A DNA stretch of 18,857 nucleotides from an uncultured Oscillospiraceae bacterium (GCA_934597165.1 CAKTQP010000038.1:1-18857), one strand, 5' to 3'; numbered from the stretch's first letter, positions 6,113-13,454 are shown. Numbers and translations are program-made. Notes: generated from the sequence alone by a model not told the origin.

Positions 6113-6177
6113 TTCGACATACTTCTACTTATAAATGATATGTTCCTACCTATAAAATAAAAAGAAAGGTGACGACC

Positions 6178-7203
6178 ATGCTCTACTTCAACAGCGACTA
6201 TCTCGAAGGCGCGCATCCTGCCGTCCTTCAGCGGCTTCTGGACACCAATCTGGAACAGACCGTCGGCTACGGTCAGGACCCCTACTGCGCCCAGGCCAAG
6301 GACAAGATCCGCGCTGCCTGCCACTGCCCCGACGCTCAGGTGGAATTCCTGGTGGGCGGCACCCAGACCAACGCCACCGTCATCCGCAGTCTCCTCCGGC
6401 CCTATCAGGGCGTTCTGGCGGCAGACACGGGGCACGTCGCCCTCCACGAGGCAGGTGCCATTGAGGCGGGCGGTCACAAGGTGCTGACGGTACCCCAGCA
6501 CGAGGGCAAGGTGGCGGCAGCTGACCTGGCTACCTGGGTGGAGCAATTCTACCGGGACGAGAACTGGGAGCACATGGTGTGCCCGGGGATGGTCTACATC
6601 TCTCACCCCACCGAGTACGGCACGTTGTACACCAAGGCGGAGCTGGAGGCCATCCGTGCGGTATGCGACCGGTATGACCTGCCCCTCTATCTGGACGGCG
6701 CCCGTCTGGGCTACGGTCTGGCGGCTCATGGGACGGATGTGACCCTGCCTGACCTGGCGGAGCTATGCGACGCCTTCTACATCGGCGGCACCAAGGTGGG
6801 CGCGCTGTTCGGCGAGGCGGTGGTGTTCCCCAAGGCCGACCTCATCCCCCACTTCTTCACGCAAATTAAGCAGAACGGCGCCCTGCTGGCCAAGGGACGG
6901 CTGCTGGGGCTGCAATTTGACGCGTTGTTCACCGACGGGCTCTATCTGGACATCTCCCGCCACGCCATCGCCATGGCGGAGCAGCTCAAGGACATCCTGC
7001 GCCGGAAAGGGTATCGGTTCTACCTGGAGACCCCCACCAACCAGCAGTTCGTGGTGGTGGAGAATGGGCAGATGGAGGAGCTGGCCAAGCGCGTGTCCTT
7101 CGGGTTCTGGGAGGAGCTGGACGAGGGCCACACCGTCATCCGCTTCGCCACCAGCTGGGCGACTCGGCCGGAGAGTTTGGCGGAACTGGAAGCGTTGCTG
7201 TAA
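6178..7203 (+). CDS. ltaE: Low-specificity threonine aldolase (PLP-dependent)
   Basis: 341 aa. Fold-type I PLP enzyme of the threonine aldolase / beta-eliminating lyase family, expected to cleave L-threonine or L-allo-threonine to glycine and acetaldehyde in the cytoplasm. Visible landmarks: FNSDY at the N terminus, GGTQTNA phosphate loop (about residues 58-64), DTGHVALHEAGAIE, YISHPTEYGTLY, LYLDGARLG carrying the Asp and Arg that hold PLP, and YIGGTKVGALFGEA with the Schiff-base lysine (near residue 205). The ATG at 6178 has AAAGGTG 6 bases upstream; a GTG three codons earlier is part of that ribosome binding site. No obvious partner gene; it sits between the stem-loop element and metN. Preference for threonine versus allo-threonine cannot be read from the sequence. 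Confidence 0.9.
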   Translation: MLYFNSDYLEGAHPAVLQRLLDTNLEQTVGYGQDPYCAQAKDKIRAACHCPDAQVEFLVGGTQTNATVIRSLLRPYQGVLAADTGHVALHEAGAIEAGGHKVLTVPQHEGKVAAADLATWVEQFYRDENWEHMVCPGMVYISHPTEYGTLYTKAELEAIRAVCDRYDLPLYLDGARLGYGLAAHGTDVTLPDLAELCDAFYIGGTKVGALFGEAVVFPKADLIPHFFTQIKQNGALLAKGRLLGLQFDALFTDGLYLDISRHAIAMAEQLKDILRRKGYRFYLETPTNQQFVVVENGQMEELAKRVSFGFWEELDEGHTVIRFATSWATRPESLAELEALL

Positions 7204-7230
7204 CGTTTTTCGGCAGAATGCGGCTTTCCC

Positions 7231-7259
7231 TTGACACCTTTCGATTTTTATCTTACAAT
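7231..7259 (+). promoter_or_regulatory. Promoter of metNI with overlapping inverted repeat
   Basis: Consensus TTGACA (7231-7236), a 17-base spacer and TACAAT (7254-7259). The -10 hexamer is the left arm of an inverted repeat, TACAAT-TTAAT-ATTGTA (7254-7270), so a repressor could bind across the -10 element and start point. The roughly 40-base leader holds no SAM riboswitch or T-box. Confidence 0.75.
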
Positions 7260-7306
7260 TTAATATTGTAGCACTGAACGAGAATTTTCCCAAGGGAAGT
7301 GATTTT

Positions 7307-8311
7307 ATGATCGAATTAAAACACATCACCAAGGTCTTCCCCACCGCCGACGGGGAGCTGACCGCCTTGCATGATGTGAACATCACCATCCACGACGGTG
7401 ACGTCTACGGCATCGTGGGCATGAGCGGCGCGGGCAAGTCCACCCTGGTGCGCTGCATCAACCTGCTGGAGCGTCCCACCTCCGGTCAGGTGGTCATCGA
7501 CGGCAAGGACTTGTGCGTCATGCCCGCCAAGGAGCTGATCCAGCAGCGCCGTTCCATCAGCATGATCTTTCAGCAGTTCAACCTGCTCATGCAGCGAACT
7601 TGTCTGAAGAATATCTGCTTTCCCATGGAGATCGCCGGCGTGAAAGCCGCCGACGCCCAGAAGAAGGCCAAGGAGCTGCTGGAGATCGTCGGCCTGCCCG
7701 ACAAGGCGGACGCCTACCCTGCGCAGCTCTCCGGCGGACAGAAGCAGCGTATCGCCATCGCCCGTGCCCTGGCCTCTGACCCCAAAATCCTGCTCTGCGA
7801 CGAGGCCACCTCCGCTCTGGACCCCAAGACCACCCAGGACATCCTGAAGCTGGTCAAGGACATCAACCAGCGGCTGGGCATCACCGTGGTGGTCATCACC
7901 CATGAGATGGCGGTGGTGGAGGAGATCTGCACTCACGTGGCCATCCTGGACCACGGCGTATTGCAGGAATCCGGCACGGTGGAGGACATCTTCTCCAACC
8001 CCCAGACCGAGGCCGGTCGTCGGCTGGTGTACCCCAACGGGGTGGTCATCGACCAGCTGCCTGCCGCCAACGTCATCCGCATCGCTTTCAACGGCGGTTC
8101 CTCCTACGAACCGCTCATCGCATCCCTGGCCATCGACTGCGGCGTGAAGGTGAACATCCTGGGCGCTGACACCCGGAACATCGACGGCAAGGCCTTCGGC
8201 ACCATGCTGCTGGGTCTGCCCACCGACCCGGAGGAGGCGGCCAAGGCTATGGCATACATCAAGAGCCAGCCCAACGTGACTATGGAGGAGGTTCGTGACT
8301 ATCATGGATGA
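7307..8311 (+). CDS. metN: Methionine ABC transporter ATP-binding protein
   Basis: 334 aa. Complete ABC ATPase: Walker A GMSGAGKST (about residues 38-46), Q-loop FQQFNL (about 87-92), signature LSGGQKQRIAIARAL, Walker B ILLCDEATSALD and switch histidine VVVITHEM. About 80 extra C-terminal residues (from VIDQLPAANVIRIAF onward) are the NIL domain, a ferredoxin-like regulatory domain typical of MetN; in the E. coli homologue it binds methionine and causes trans-inhibition of uptake. Good ribosome binding site (AGGGAAGTGAT). It overlaps metI slightly, as in translationally coupled pairs. MetN energises import of L- or D-methionine through MetI with substrate delivered by the lipoprotein MetQ, which here is encoded downstream in a separate transcription unit. 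Confidence 0.93.
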   Translation: MIELKHITKVFPTADGELTALHDVNITIHDGDVYGIVGMSGAGKSTLVRCINLLERPTSGQVVIDGKDLCVMPAKELIQQRRSISMIFQQFNLLMQRTCLKNICFPMEIAGVKAADAQKKAKELLEIVGLPDKADAYPAQLSGGQKQRIAIARALASDPKILLCDEATSALDPKTTQDILKLVKDINQRLGITVVVITHEMAVVEEICTHVAILDHGVLQESGTVEDIFSNPQTEAGRRLVYPNGVVIDQLPAANVIRIAFNGGSSYEPLIASLAIDCGVKVNILGADTRNIDGKAFGTMLLGLPTDPEEAAKAMAYIKSQPNVTMEEVRDYHG

Positions 8312-9071
8312 ATTTTTCGGCACTCTGTTTGGTTCCACCGTCGTCAGCCAGCAGCTGGCCTATCTGGAAGCCAGCCTGCTCAAGGACATCTGGGAGACCT
8401 TCTACTCCACCGTCCTGTCCACCTTCTTCGCCTACGTCATCGGCCTGCCTCTGGGCATCATCCTGGTCACCGGTGAGCCGGACGGCGTCCGTCCCCTGCC
8501 CCGCGCCCTCATGCGGGTCATCAACGTCATCGTCAACCTGCTCCGCTCCGTGCCCTTCCTCATCCTGATGGTGCTGGTCATCCCCCTCTCCCGGGTCATC
8601 ATCGGCACCAGCGTGGGCACCGTCGCGTCCATCATCCCCCTGGTGGTGGCCGCCTTCCCCTTCGTGGCACGTCTGGTGGAGGCCTCCCTGCGGGAGTCTG
8701 ACCACGGCATTTTGGAGGCAGCACAGGCCATGGGCTGCACCCCCATGCAGATCACCTTCAAGGTCATGCTGCCGGAGGCACTGCCCTCCCTCATCAACGG
8801 TTTTACCACCGCCTTCATTACCATCCTGGGCTACGGCGCTATGTCCGCAGCCATCGGCGGCGGCGGCCTGGGCAGCTTGGCCATCAACAACGGCTATCAG
8901 CGCCGGATGTACCTGGTGCTGTACGTGTCCGTCATCCTGCTGGTCATCATGGTGCAGATCTTCCAGTCCCTGGGCACCCACACCGCCAACCGTCTCGATC
9001 GCCGCAACACCAAGACCCGGAAACGGGGCAAGCGTGGTGCCGGTTCGGCGAAAGCCACCGACGAAACCTGA
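8295..9071 (+). CDS. metI: Methionine ABC transporter permease
   Basis: 258 aa if the GTG at 8295 is used; an in-frame ATG at 8304 is an alternative. GGAGGAGG at 8284-8291 fits the GTG better (about 6 bases from its first half), while the ATG is about 12 bases away. There are about five membrane segments: residues 30-53, 74-98, 101-125, 155-180 and 205-228. The cytoplasmic EAA loop that docks on MetN is clear (EAAQAMGCTPMQITFKVMLPEALPSL, with the conserved G and I-x-x-x-x-LP). The end of the protein is strongly basic (RLDRRNTKTRKRGKR). It forms the translocation pathway as a homodimer with two MetN subunits. Confidence 0.92.
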   Translation: MTIMDEFFGTLFGSTVVSQQLAYLEASLLKDIWETFYSTVLSTFFAYVIGLPLGIILVTGEPDGVRPLPRALMRVINVIVNLLRSVPFLILMVLVIPLSRVIIGTSVGTVASIIPLVVAAFPFVARLVEASLRESDHGILEAAQAMGCTPMQITFKVMLPEALPSLINGFTTAFITILGYGAMSAAIGGGGLGSLAINNGYQRRMYLVLYVSVILLVIMVQIFQSLGTHTANRLDRRNTKTRKRGKRGAGSAKATDET

Positions 9072-9078
9072 TTTTTGT

Positions 9079-9116
9079 AAAGAGTGGACAAGGTTCGCCC
9101 CTTGCCCACTCTTTTT
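9079..9116 (+). terminator. Terminator of metNI
   Basis: AAAGAGTGG (9079-9087) pairs with CCACTCTTT (9106-9114), extended inward by CAAGG/CCTTG past one mismatch, and followed by T-rich sequence. It separates metNI from the T-box-controlled metQ. Confidence 0.8.
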
Positions 9117-9133
9117 CTGGGCAAAAGCTCCCA

Positions 9134-9162
9134 TTGACACCGGTGGCATTCTGTGGTAAATT
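9134..9162 (+). promoter_or_regulatory. Promoter of the T-box metQ transcript
   Basis: TTGACA (9134-9139), an exact 17-base spacer and TAAATT (9157-9162). The transcript would start near 9169, just before the T-box Stem I. Confidence 0.75.
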
Positions 9163-9168
9163 TAATGC

Positions 9169-9462
9169 TAACGAATCCAAAATAATGATTCAAAGGCAAT
9201 GAAGAGAAGAGTACGCGCGGAAGTACGGTATAGAGAGCCTGGGCAGCTGGAAACAGGCACGGAGCGCCACGCAGAACATGGTCTTGGAGCCGCGCGACTG
9301 AGGGTCAAACTTAGGCCGCGCCGGGTGCGCCCGTCAACGCGCAGGAGTATCGGACGACATCGTCCCGCACTCTCTGAGGTCGGAGCTGTGAGGTTTCGAC
9401 GAACCAAGGTGGTACCACGAAGCTGCGCTTTCGTCCTTGACAGGTTGTCGAGGGCGTTTTTT
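9169..9462 (+). ncRNA. T-box riboswitch, methionine specifier (AUG)
   Basis: All parts of a transcriptional T-box leader are visible. Stem I begins with AATGAAGAGAAGAGTA (purine-rich entry and AGTA of the specifier loop) and contains AGAGAGCC. The specifier side reads GAAC-ATG-G-TCTTGGAG, giving AUG (9278-9280), the methionine codon. The T-box sequence AAGGTGGTACCACG (9406-9419) carries UGGU, which pairs with the ACCA end of uncharged tRNA-Met. The antiterminator uses CAAGG (9405-9409) with CCTTG (9435-9439); the competing terminator is CGTCCTTGACA (9432-9442) with TGTCGAGGGCG (9446-9456) and a run of six T (9457-9462). Low charging of tRNA-Met should therefore raise metQ expression. Confidence 0.92.
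9432..9462 (+). terminator. T-box regulated terminator
   Basis: An 11-bp hairpin (two G-T pairs) with loop GGT followed by six T; its 5' arm shares CCTTG with the antiterminator, so the two helices exclude each other. Confidence 0.9.
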
Positions 9463-9565
9463 ATTGCCCTTGTTTGGATGTCCCCCCTGTTGCGTTCCGC
9501 TCTGTGCGGTTCACATAGCATTGTTATCTCATGCAAACCATTTTTAAGCAAAGGAGAAAATGAAG

Positions 9566-10444
9566 ATGAAGAAAAGACTGTTCGCACTGGCACTGTCTGT
9601 CGTGACCTGCCTGTCCCTGGCCGCTTGCGGCGGTGGCTCCAACAACGCAGCCACCAGCTCCAACCCCGCTGACGCCGCCACCAGCGCTGCCACCAGCACC
9701 CCCGCTTCCACCGAAGGCACCACCCTGAAGGTGGGCGCTACCCCCGCTCCCCACGCTGAGATCCTGGAACAGGTCAAGCCCATCCTGGCTAAGGAAGGCA
9801 TCACCCTGGACATCGTGGAATACAACGACTACAACACCCCCAATGACGCGGTCGAAGACGGCTCCCTGGACGCCAACTACTTCCAGCACATCACCTACAT
9901 GAACAACTACAACAAGGACAACGGCACCCATCTGGCAAGCGTCGCGGAAGTCCACTACGAACCCTTCGGCCTCTATGCCGGCAAGACCGCTACCATCGCC
10001 GACCTGCCCGACGGCGCTCAGATCGCTGTCCCCAACGACGCCACCAACGAAGCCCGCGCTCTGCTGCTCCTCCAGCAGGAAGGTCTGATCAAGCTGGCTG
10101 ACGGCGTAGGCATCAACGCCACCAAGCTGGACATCACCGAGAACAAGAAGAACCTGGAAATCCTGGAACTGGAAGCTGCTCAGATCCCCACCCGTCTGAA
10201 GGACGTTGACCTGGCAGTCATCAACGGCAACTATGCCATCGACGCTGGCCTGAAAGTCGCTGACGCTCTGGCCGTGGAATCCAAGGACGGCGACGCTGCT
10301 ACCGCTTATGTGAACGTGGTCGCAGTCAAGGAAGGCAACGAAAAGAACGCTGCCATCCAGGCTCTGGTCAAGGCTCTGGAATCCGACACCATCCGTGAAT
10401 ACATCAACAACACCTATGGCGGTGCTGTGGTTCCCGTATTCTGA
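9566..10444 (+). CDS. metQ: Methionine-binding lipoprotein of ABC transporter (NlpA/MetQ family)
   Basis: 292 aa. Signal peptide with Lys-rich start (MKKRLF) and lipobox LSLAAC, so the cysteine at about residue 21 is lipidated and the protein is anchored outside the membrane. An Ala/Ser/Thr-rich linker (residues 22-55) leads to an NlpA-type binding domain: LKVGATPAPHAEILEQVKP, YFQHITYMNNYN, PFGLYAGK, DGAQIAVPNDATNEARALLLLQ and the late AVINGNYA pattern, all typical of MetQ. AAGGAG at 9551-9556 favours the ATG at 9566 (9 bases) over that at 9560 (3 bases). The AUG-specified T-box upstream supports methionine as ligand. The gene is followed by its own terminator. Confidence 0.93.
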   Translation: MKKRLFALALSVVTCLSLAACGGGSNNAATSSNPADAATSAATSTPASTEGTTLKVGATPAPHAEILEQVKPILAKEGITLDIVEYNDYNTPNDAVEDGSLDANYFQHITYMNNYNKDNGTHLASVAEVHYEPFGLYAGKTATIADLPDGAQIAVPNDATNEARALLLLQQEGLIKLADGVGINATKLDITENKKNLEILELEAAQIPTRLKDVDLAVINGNYAIDAGLKVADALAVESKDGDAATAYVNVVAVKEGNEKNAAIQALVKALESDTIREYINNTYGGAVVPVF

Positions 10445-10464
10445 TCGAATCTGACTCATATAAA

Positions 10465-10495
10465 AATCCTCCGTATCGCTACGGAGGATTTTTTT
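10465..10495. terminator. Bidirectional terminator between metQ and the GNAT gene
   Basis: AATCCTCCGTA (10465-10475) pairs with TACGGAGGATT (10480-10490) around loop TCGC. A T-run follows on the plus strand, and a T-run (AAAAA at 10462-10466 on plus) follows on the minus strand, so it can end both metQ and the minus-strand gene ending at 10501. Confidence 0.9.
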
Positions 10496-10500
10496 CGCGC

Positions 10501-10944
10501 TCAGGGCAGTCTCATGTAGAGCAGCGGGTAGGGGTTCCCCTGCTCGTCCTGGTCTGTCCGCTGGTAGGTCACAAAGCCCAGGTGCTGGTAGAAGCCCACC
10601 GCCTGGGGGTTCTGCTCGTTGACGGTGACGGTGCGTATCCCGTAGGTTTGGATGCCGTATTGGAGCAGCTGGCGCCCTGTCCCCTGCCCGCGCTCTGACG
10701 GCGCCAGGAACAGCATCTCCAGCCGGTCGCCTTCCACGCCTAGGAAGCCCACGGGCACGCCAGGCGTCCGTTCTGCCACGATGAGGTGTGGGACGGCTGC
10801 TAACGCCTGGGGGACGTAGGTTTTGATGTGCGCAATCTCCTCGTTGGATAGGAACAGGTGGGTCGCCCGGACGGAGGCCTCCCAGACTGCTAATAAGGCG
10901 CTCATCAGGGCAGGTTTTCGCTCCTGCACTTCGTAGATCTTCAT
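10501..10944 (-). CDS. GNAT-family N-acetyltransferase
   Basis: 147 aa, a single GNAT domain. Motif A with the acetyl-CoA pyrophosphate loop is LFLAPSERGQGTGRQLL (about residues 77-93, R-G-Q-G-T-G), preceded by the strand FLGVEGDRLEM. Motif B is NPQAVGFYQHLGF (about 112-124) with the catalytic-type Tyr. AAGGAGGG lies 7 bases before the ATG, and the gene follows the MATE gene by only 21 bases, so both should be on one transcript under the FMN riboswitch. By family appearance it is close to YjaB-type acetyltransferases of small molecules or peptides. Because a GNAT protein (RibT) accompanies riboflavin genes in Bacillus, a flavin-linked role is a possible inference, but the substrate is unknown. 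Confidence 0.85.
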   Translation of the reverse strand: MKIYEVQERKPALMSALLAVWEASVRATHLFLSNEEIAHIKTYVPQALAAVPHLIVAERTPGVPVGFLGVEGDRLEMLFLAPSERGQGTGRQLLQYGIQTYGIRTVTVNEQNPQAVGFYQHLGFVTYQRTDQDEQGNPYPLLYMRLP

Positions 10945-10965
10945 GCGCTCCCTCCTTTTGGGTTG

Positions 10966-12342
10966 TCACGTCCGCTCCCGTCTTCTCCACCCTCGGAACT
11001 CCAACCATGCCAAGAGCACGCACAACAAGCAGGTCAGGACATCCGCAATGGGTGCTGCCAAGAGCGCACCGTCCAGCCCCTGTCGCGGAGACAGCAGCAG
11101 CGCCAGCGGGATGAGCAGGACTCCCTGCCGGACCAGCGGGATCACTAGAGACTTTACCGGCTTGCCAATCCCCTGGAAGAAGGACGCGGTGGTCATGTGG
11201 ACGCCGTACAGGCAGAACGCCAGCATATAGAGGCGGAACACGTGCTGGGCGCAGTCCAAGTAAGTCAGGTTGTCGGAGACAAAGAGCAGGGCGATCTGTC
11301 TGGGGAACAGCAGGAACACCAGCCACCACAGGACAGAGATGACCAGGGCGATCCCGGTGGCCAAGCGGTAGGTCTTCCGCACACGGTCGTAGTTCCCTGC
11401 ACCAAAGTTGTAGCCATTGATGGGCTGGATGGCGGAGGATACCCCCACGAACATGGAGTGGGCAATTTGGTAGACCTTCATCAGCATGCCGTAGACAGAC
11501 AGGGCGATGTCGCTGCCGTAAACACTGGCCGCGCCACAGACTCGCATCAGGTTATTGAGGACGATCTGCACCAGCGCCGTCAGCCCCTGGGTGAGCAGGC
11601 TGGGAAATCCCAGCTTTAAGATGCGCCGCGTCAACGTCCAGGTCGGACGCAGTGCTCCCCTTCTGAGCTGCACTGTCTGGAGCCGCCGCAGGTAGAGCAG
11701 GCAGAAGGTTCCGGCGGCCACCTGGCCGATGACGGTGGCAATGCCAGCGCCCACTACCCCCATGTGCAGCGGGAAGATGAACACCGGGTCCAGGATCAGG
11801 TTGATGGCTGCGCCGAGCATCATACACTTCATGGTGTACTGGGGCGCGCCGTCAGCCCGGATGATGGCGGCGAAGGCCGGACAGATGAGCTGAAAGGGGA
11901 TGCCCCAAGCGATGGTGCGCATATAGGCCAGGGACTCGCCATAGGCGGTGTCTGTGGAGCCAAAGAGCCGCACGATCTGCGGCGCAAGAATGCCACAGAG
12001 CAGAGCCATGACCACACCGCTGGTGATGATCCAAGTGACTGCGTGACTGAAAATGCGATCCGCCGTCTCCTGCTCCCGGCGACCCAGGCACAGGCTGACG
12101 TTGGCAGCACAGCCATCGCCCAAGAGCAGCGCGATGGCGTTGACCAGGATGGACAGGGGGAAGGCCACGTTAATGGCCGCCATGCCAGTGATGCCTACGC
12201 CCTGCCCGACGAAGATCTGGTCTACGATATTGTACAGGTAATTGACCATGAGGGTCAATGTTGTGGGGACAGAATACCGGATGAGCAGCTTTGTGATGGG
12301 TTCTGTCTCTAAGGGATTGTTGTTTCTTCGTACTGTTTCCAC
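10966..12342 (-). CDS. MATE-family transporter under FMN riboswitch control
   Basis: 458 aa with about 12 membrane segments in two homologous halves. The N-terminal signature NPLETEPITKLLIRYSVPTTLTLMV..YNIVDQIFVG is typical of the DinF/MepA-like MATE branch; the second half has QPINGYNFGAGNYDRVRKTYRLA, the equivalent conserved loop. The start is GTG at 12342, with AAGGAAG about 8 bases upstream; open frame further upstream is riboswitch leader. MATE proteins exchange cations for small molecules and are usually annotated as multidrug efflux pumps. The FMN aptamer and terminator in its leader imply expression when FMN is low, which fits flavin or flavin-precursor transport better than generic drug export. 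Direction of transport cannot be decided. Confidence 0.9.
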   Translation of the reverse strand: METVRRNNNPLETEPITKLLIRYSVPTTLTLMVNYLYNIVDQIFVGQGVGITGMAAINVAFPLSILVNAIALLLGDGCAANVSLCLGRREQETADRIFSHAVTWIITSGVVMALLCGILAPQIVRLFGSTDTAYGESLAYMRTIAWGIPFQLICPAFAAIIRADGAPQYTMKCMMLGAAINLILDPVFIFPLHMGVVGAGIATVIGQVAAGTFCLLYLRRLQTVQLRRGALRPTWTLTRRILKLGFPSLLTQGLTALVQIVLNNLMRVCGAASVYGSDIALSVYGMLMKVYQIAHSMFVGVSSAIQPINGYNFGAGNYDRVRKTYRLATGIALVISVLWWLVFLLFPRQIALLFVSDNLTYLDCAQHVFRLYMLAFCLYGVHMTTASFFQGIGKPVKSLVIPLVRQGVLLIPLALLLSPRQGLDGALLAAPIADVLTCLLCVLLAWLEFRGWRRRERT

Positions 12343-12395
12343 GATACCGCTTCCTTTCCATGTGGTCGGATGTCTCTCCCGTGGGAGCACGCCGG

Positions 12396-12456
12396 AAAAA
12401 ACAAAAAGGCATCCAGCGGCAACCACTCCCAACGGGAGCACAGCTGCACCGGATGC
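12396..12456 (-). terminator. Expression-platform terminator of the FMN riboswitch
   Basis: On the minus strand GCATCCGGTG (12456-12447) pairs with CGCTGGATGC (12418-12409), enclosing a small inner hairpin CTCCCGTTGGGAG, and is followed by CTTTTTGTTTTTT. The 5' arm GCATCCGG is also fully complementary to CCGGATGC (12496-12489), a candidate antiterminator strand just after the aptamer. Confidence 0.8.
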
Positions 12457-12507
12457 AGACCACATCTCTGATCTTTGAGCGGGAGACGGCATCCGGCAAT
12501 ACACCAG

Positions 12508-12627
12508 AAAGCCTTCTTCTCCCTTCCAGACCTGACTGTTGGCTTCGGAGTTGCACCGAATTAGCTTTTGATCGCTCGCGGGCTGTCACCGCCAGTAGAG
12601 AACACGCTCGTTTCCGAAGAAAACTTT
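12508..12627 (-). ncRNA. FMN riboswitch (RFN element)
   Basis: On the minus strand the conserved RFN blocks appear in order: TCTTCGG near the 5' end; ACTGGCGGTGACAGCCCGCG (core GGCGGT and GCCCGCGA); TTCGGTGCAACTCCGAAGCC (a complete hairpin with the conserved GCC); AACAGTCAGGTCTGG; and GGGAGAAGAA at the 3' end. P1 closes the element as AGTTTTCTTC (12625-12616) with GAAGAAGGCT (12519-12510), ten pairs including two G-U. The P2 region (CGAGCGTGTTCTC) departs from the usual GGG/CCC stem. FMN binding should stabilise P1 and favour the downstream terminator, switching the MATE-GNAT operon off when FMN is plentiful. Confidence 0.93.
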
Positions 12628-12637
12628 ACTTACCCTT

Positions 12638-12666
12638 ACTTTAACAGCATCTTGCCCCGCTGTCAA
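12638..12666 (-). promoter_or_regulatory. Promoter of the FMN riboswitch MATE-GNAT operon
   Basis: On the minus strand TTGACA (12666-12661), a 17-base spacer and TAAAGT (12643-12638). The transcript would start near 12630, at the first base of the aptamer P1. The -35 box directly follows the U-tract of the liv operon terminator. Confidence 0.65.
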
Positions 12667-12667
12667 C

Positions 12668-12711
12668 GAAAAAGAACGCTGTAACGCGCCACAAAAGCGC
12701 GCTACAGCGTT
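12668..12711 (-). terminator. Terminator of the liv operon
   Basis: A 15-bp stem on the minus strand, AACGCTGTAGCGCGC with GCGCGTTACAGCGTT (12711-12697 and 12689-12675, one G-T pair), followed by CTTTTT. It lies about 35 bases past the livF stop. Confidence 0.92.
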
Positions 12712-12746
12712 TTTCGTTGGATGTACGGGAAAATTTCCCCTGGGAC

Positions 12747-13454
12747 TTAACCGCCCAGATAAGCCTTCTTGATGGCCGGGGAGTCCAGCAGCTCTGCGCC
12801 GGTGCCGGAGGCGACGATCTTGCCGGTCTCCATGACGTAGCCCCGGTCGGCCACGGACAGGGCGGCCTGAGCGTTCTGTTCCACCAGCAGGATGGTGGTA
12901 CCGGCCTCGTGGAGGTGCTTGATGATCTCAAAGATCTCCTCCACCAGGATGGGAGCCAGACCCATGGACGGCTCGTCCAGCATGATGACCTTGGGCTTGC
13001 TCATGAGGGCACGACCCATGGCCAGCATCTGCTGTTCGCCGCCGGACAGGGTGCCTGCCACCTGCTTGGAACGTTCCTTCAAGCGGGGGAAGTAGTCGTA
13101 GACCATATCCAGCTCCGGCTTGATGTTGTTCTTGCGGATGTACGCGCCCATATCCAGGTTCTCCTGGACGGTCATCTGCAGGAAGATGCGCCGTCCTTCG
13201 GGGACCAGTGCCAGACCTTTCGAAAGGGTCTTGTGAGGGGGCAGCTTGCCCAGATCCTCGCCGTTGAAGTGGATGGAACCGGTCCGGCTGCGGAGCAGGC
13301 CGGAGATGGTGTTCAGGGTAGTGGATTTGCCTGCGCCGTTGGCACCGATCAGGGTGACGATCTCGCCAGCGTTGACTTCAAAGGAAATGCCCTTGATGGC
13401 ATGGATGCTGCCATAGTAGACGTTGATGTTATCAACCGTTAAAATCGCTCCCAT
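12747..13454 (-). CDS. livF: Branched-chain amino acid ABC transporter ATP-binding protein LivF
   Basis: 235 aa. Walker A GANGAGKST (about residues 36-44), Q-loop VPEGRRIF, the typical LivF sequence around the Q-loop, signature TLSGGEQQMLAMGRALM, Walker B VIMLDEPSMGLAP and switch VEQNA. The length and the VPEGR and EQN motifs distinguish LivF from LivG. The ATG at 13454 has AAGGAGG 7 bases upstream, inside the end of livG; a GTG two codons earlier is too close. With LivG it forms the ATPase pair driving uptake of Leu, Ile and Val, and possibly other amino acids. Last gene of the operon, followed by a strong terminator. Confidence 0.93.
   Translation of the reverse strand: MGAILTVDNINVYYGSIHAIKGISFEVNAGEIVTLIGANGAGKSTTLNTISGLLRSRTGSIHFNGEDLGKLPPHKTLSKGLALVPEGRRIFLQMTVQENLDMGAYIRKNNIKPELDMVYDYFPRLKERSKQVAGTLSGGEQQMLAMGRALMSKPKVIMLDEPSMGLAPILVEEIFEIIKHLHEAGTTILLVEQNAQAALSVADRGYVMETGKIVASGTGAELLDSPAIKKAYLGG

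Noticed and set aside
6113..6177. Promoter for the threonine aldolase gene
   Set aside because: AT-rich with TATAAA and TGATAT candidates, but no combination with an acceptable -35 box at normal spacing, so no specific promoter is called.
7260..7306. Possible SAM riboswitch or T-box upstream of metN
   Set aside because: Only about 45 bases lie between the promoter and the start codon, too short for any known methionine-related riboswitch, and no conserved core is present.
9199..9672. Plus-strand open frame through the T-box leader
   Set aside because: It covers the structured T-box RNA and its terminator and continues out of frame into metQ.
9524..11329. 601-codon minus-strand open frame across metQ, the terminator and the GNAT and MATE genes
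   Set aside because: It crosses a bidirectional terminator and two genes in other frames; its lower part is antisense to metQ and its upper part is an out-of-frame shadow of the GNAT and MATE genes.
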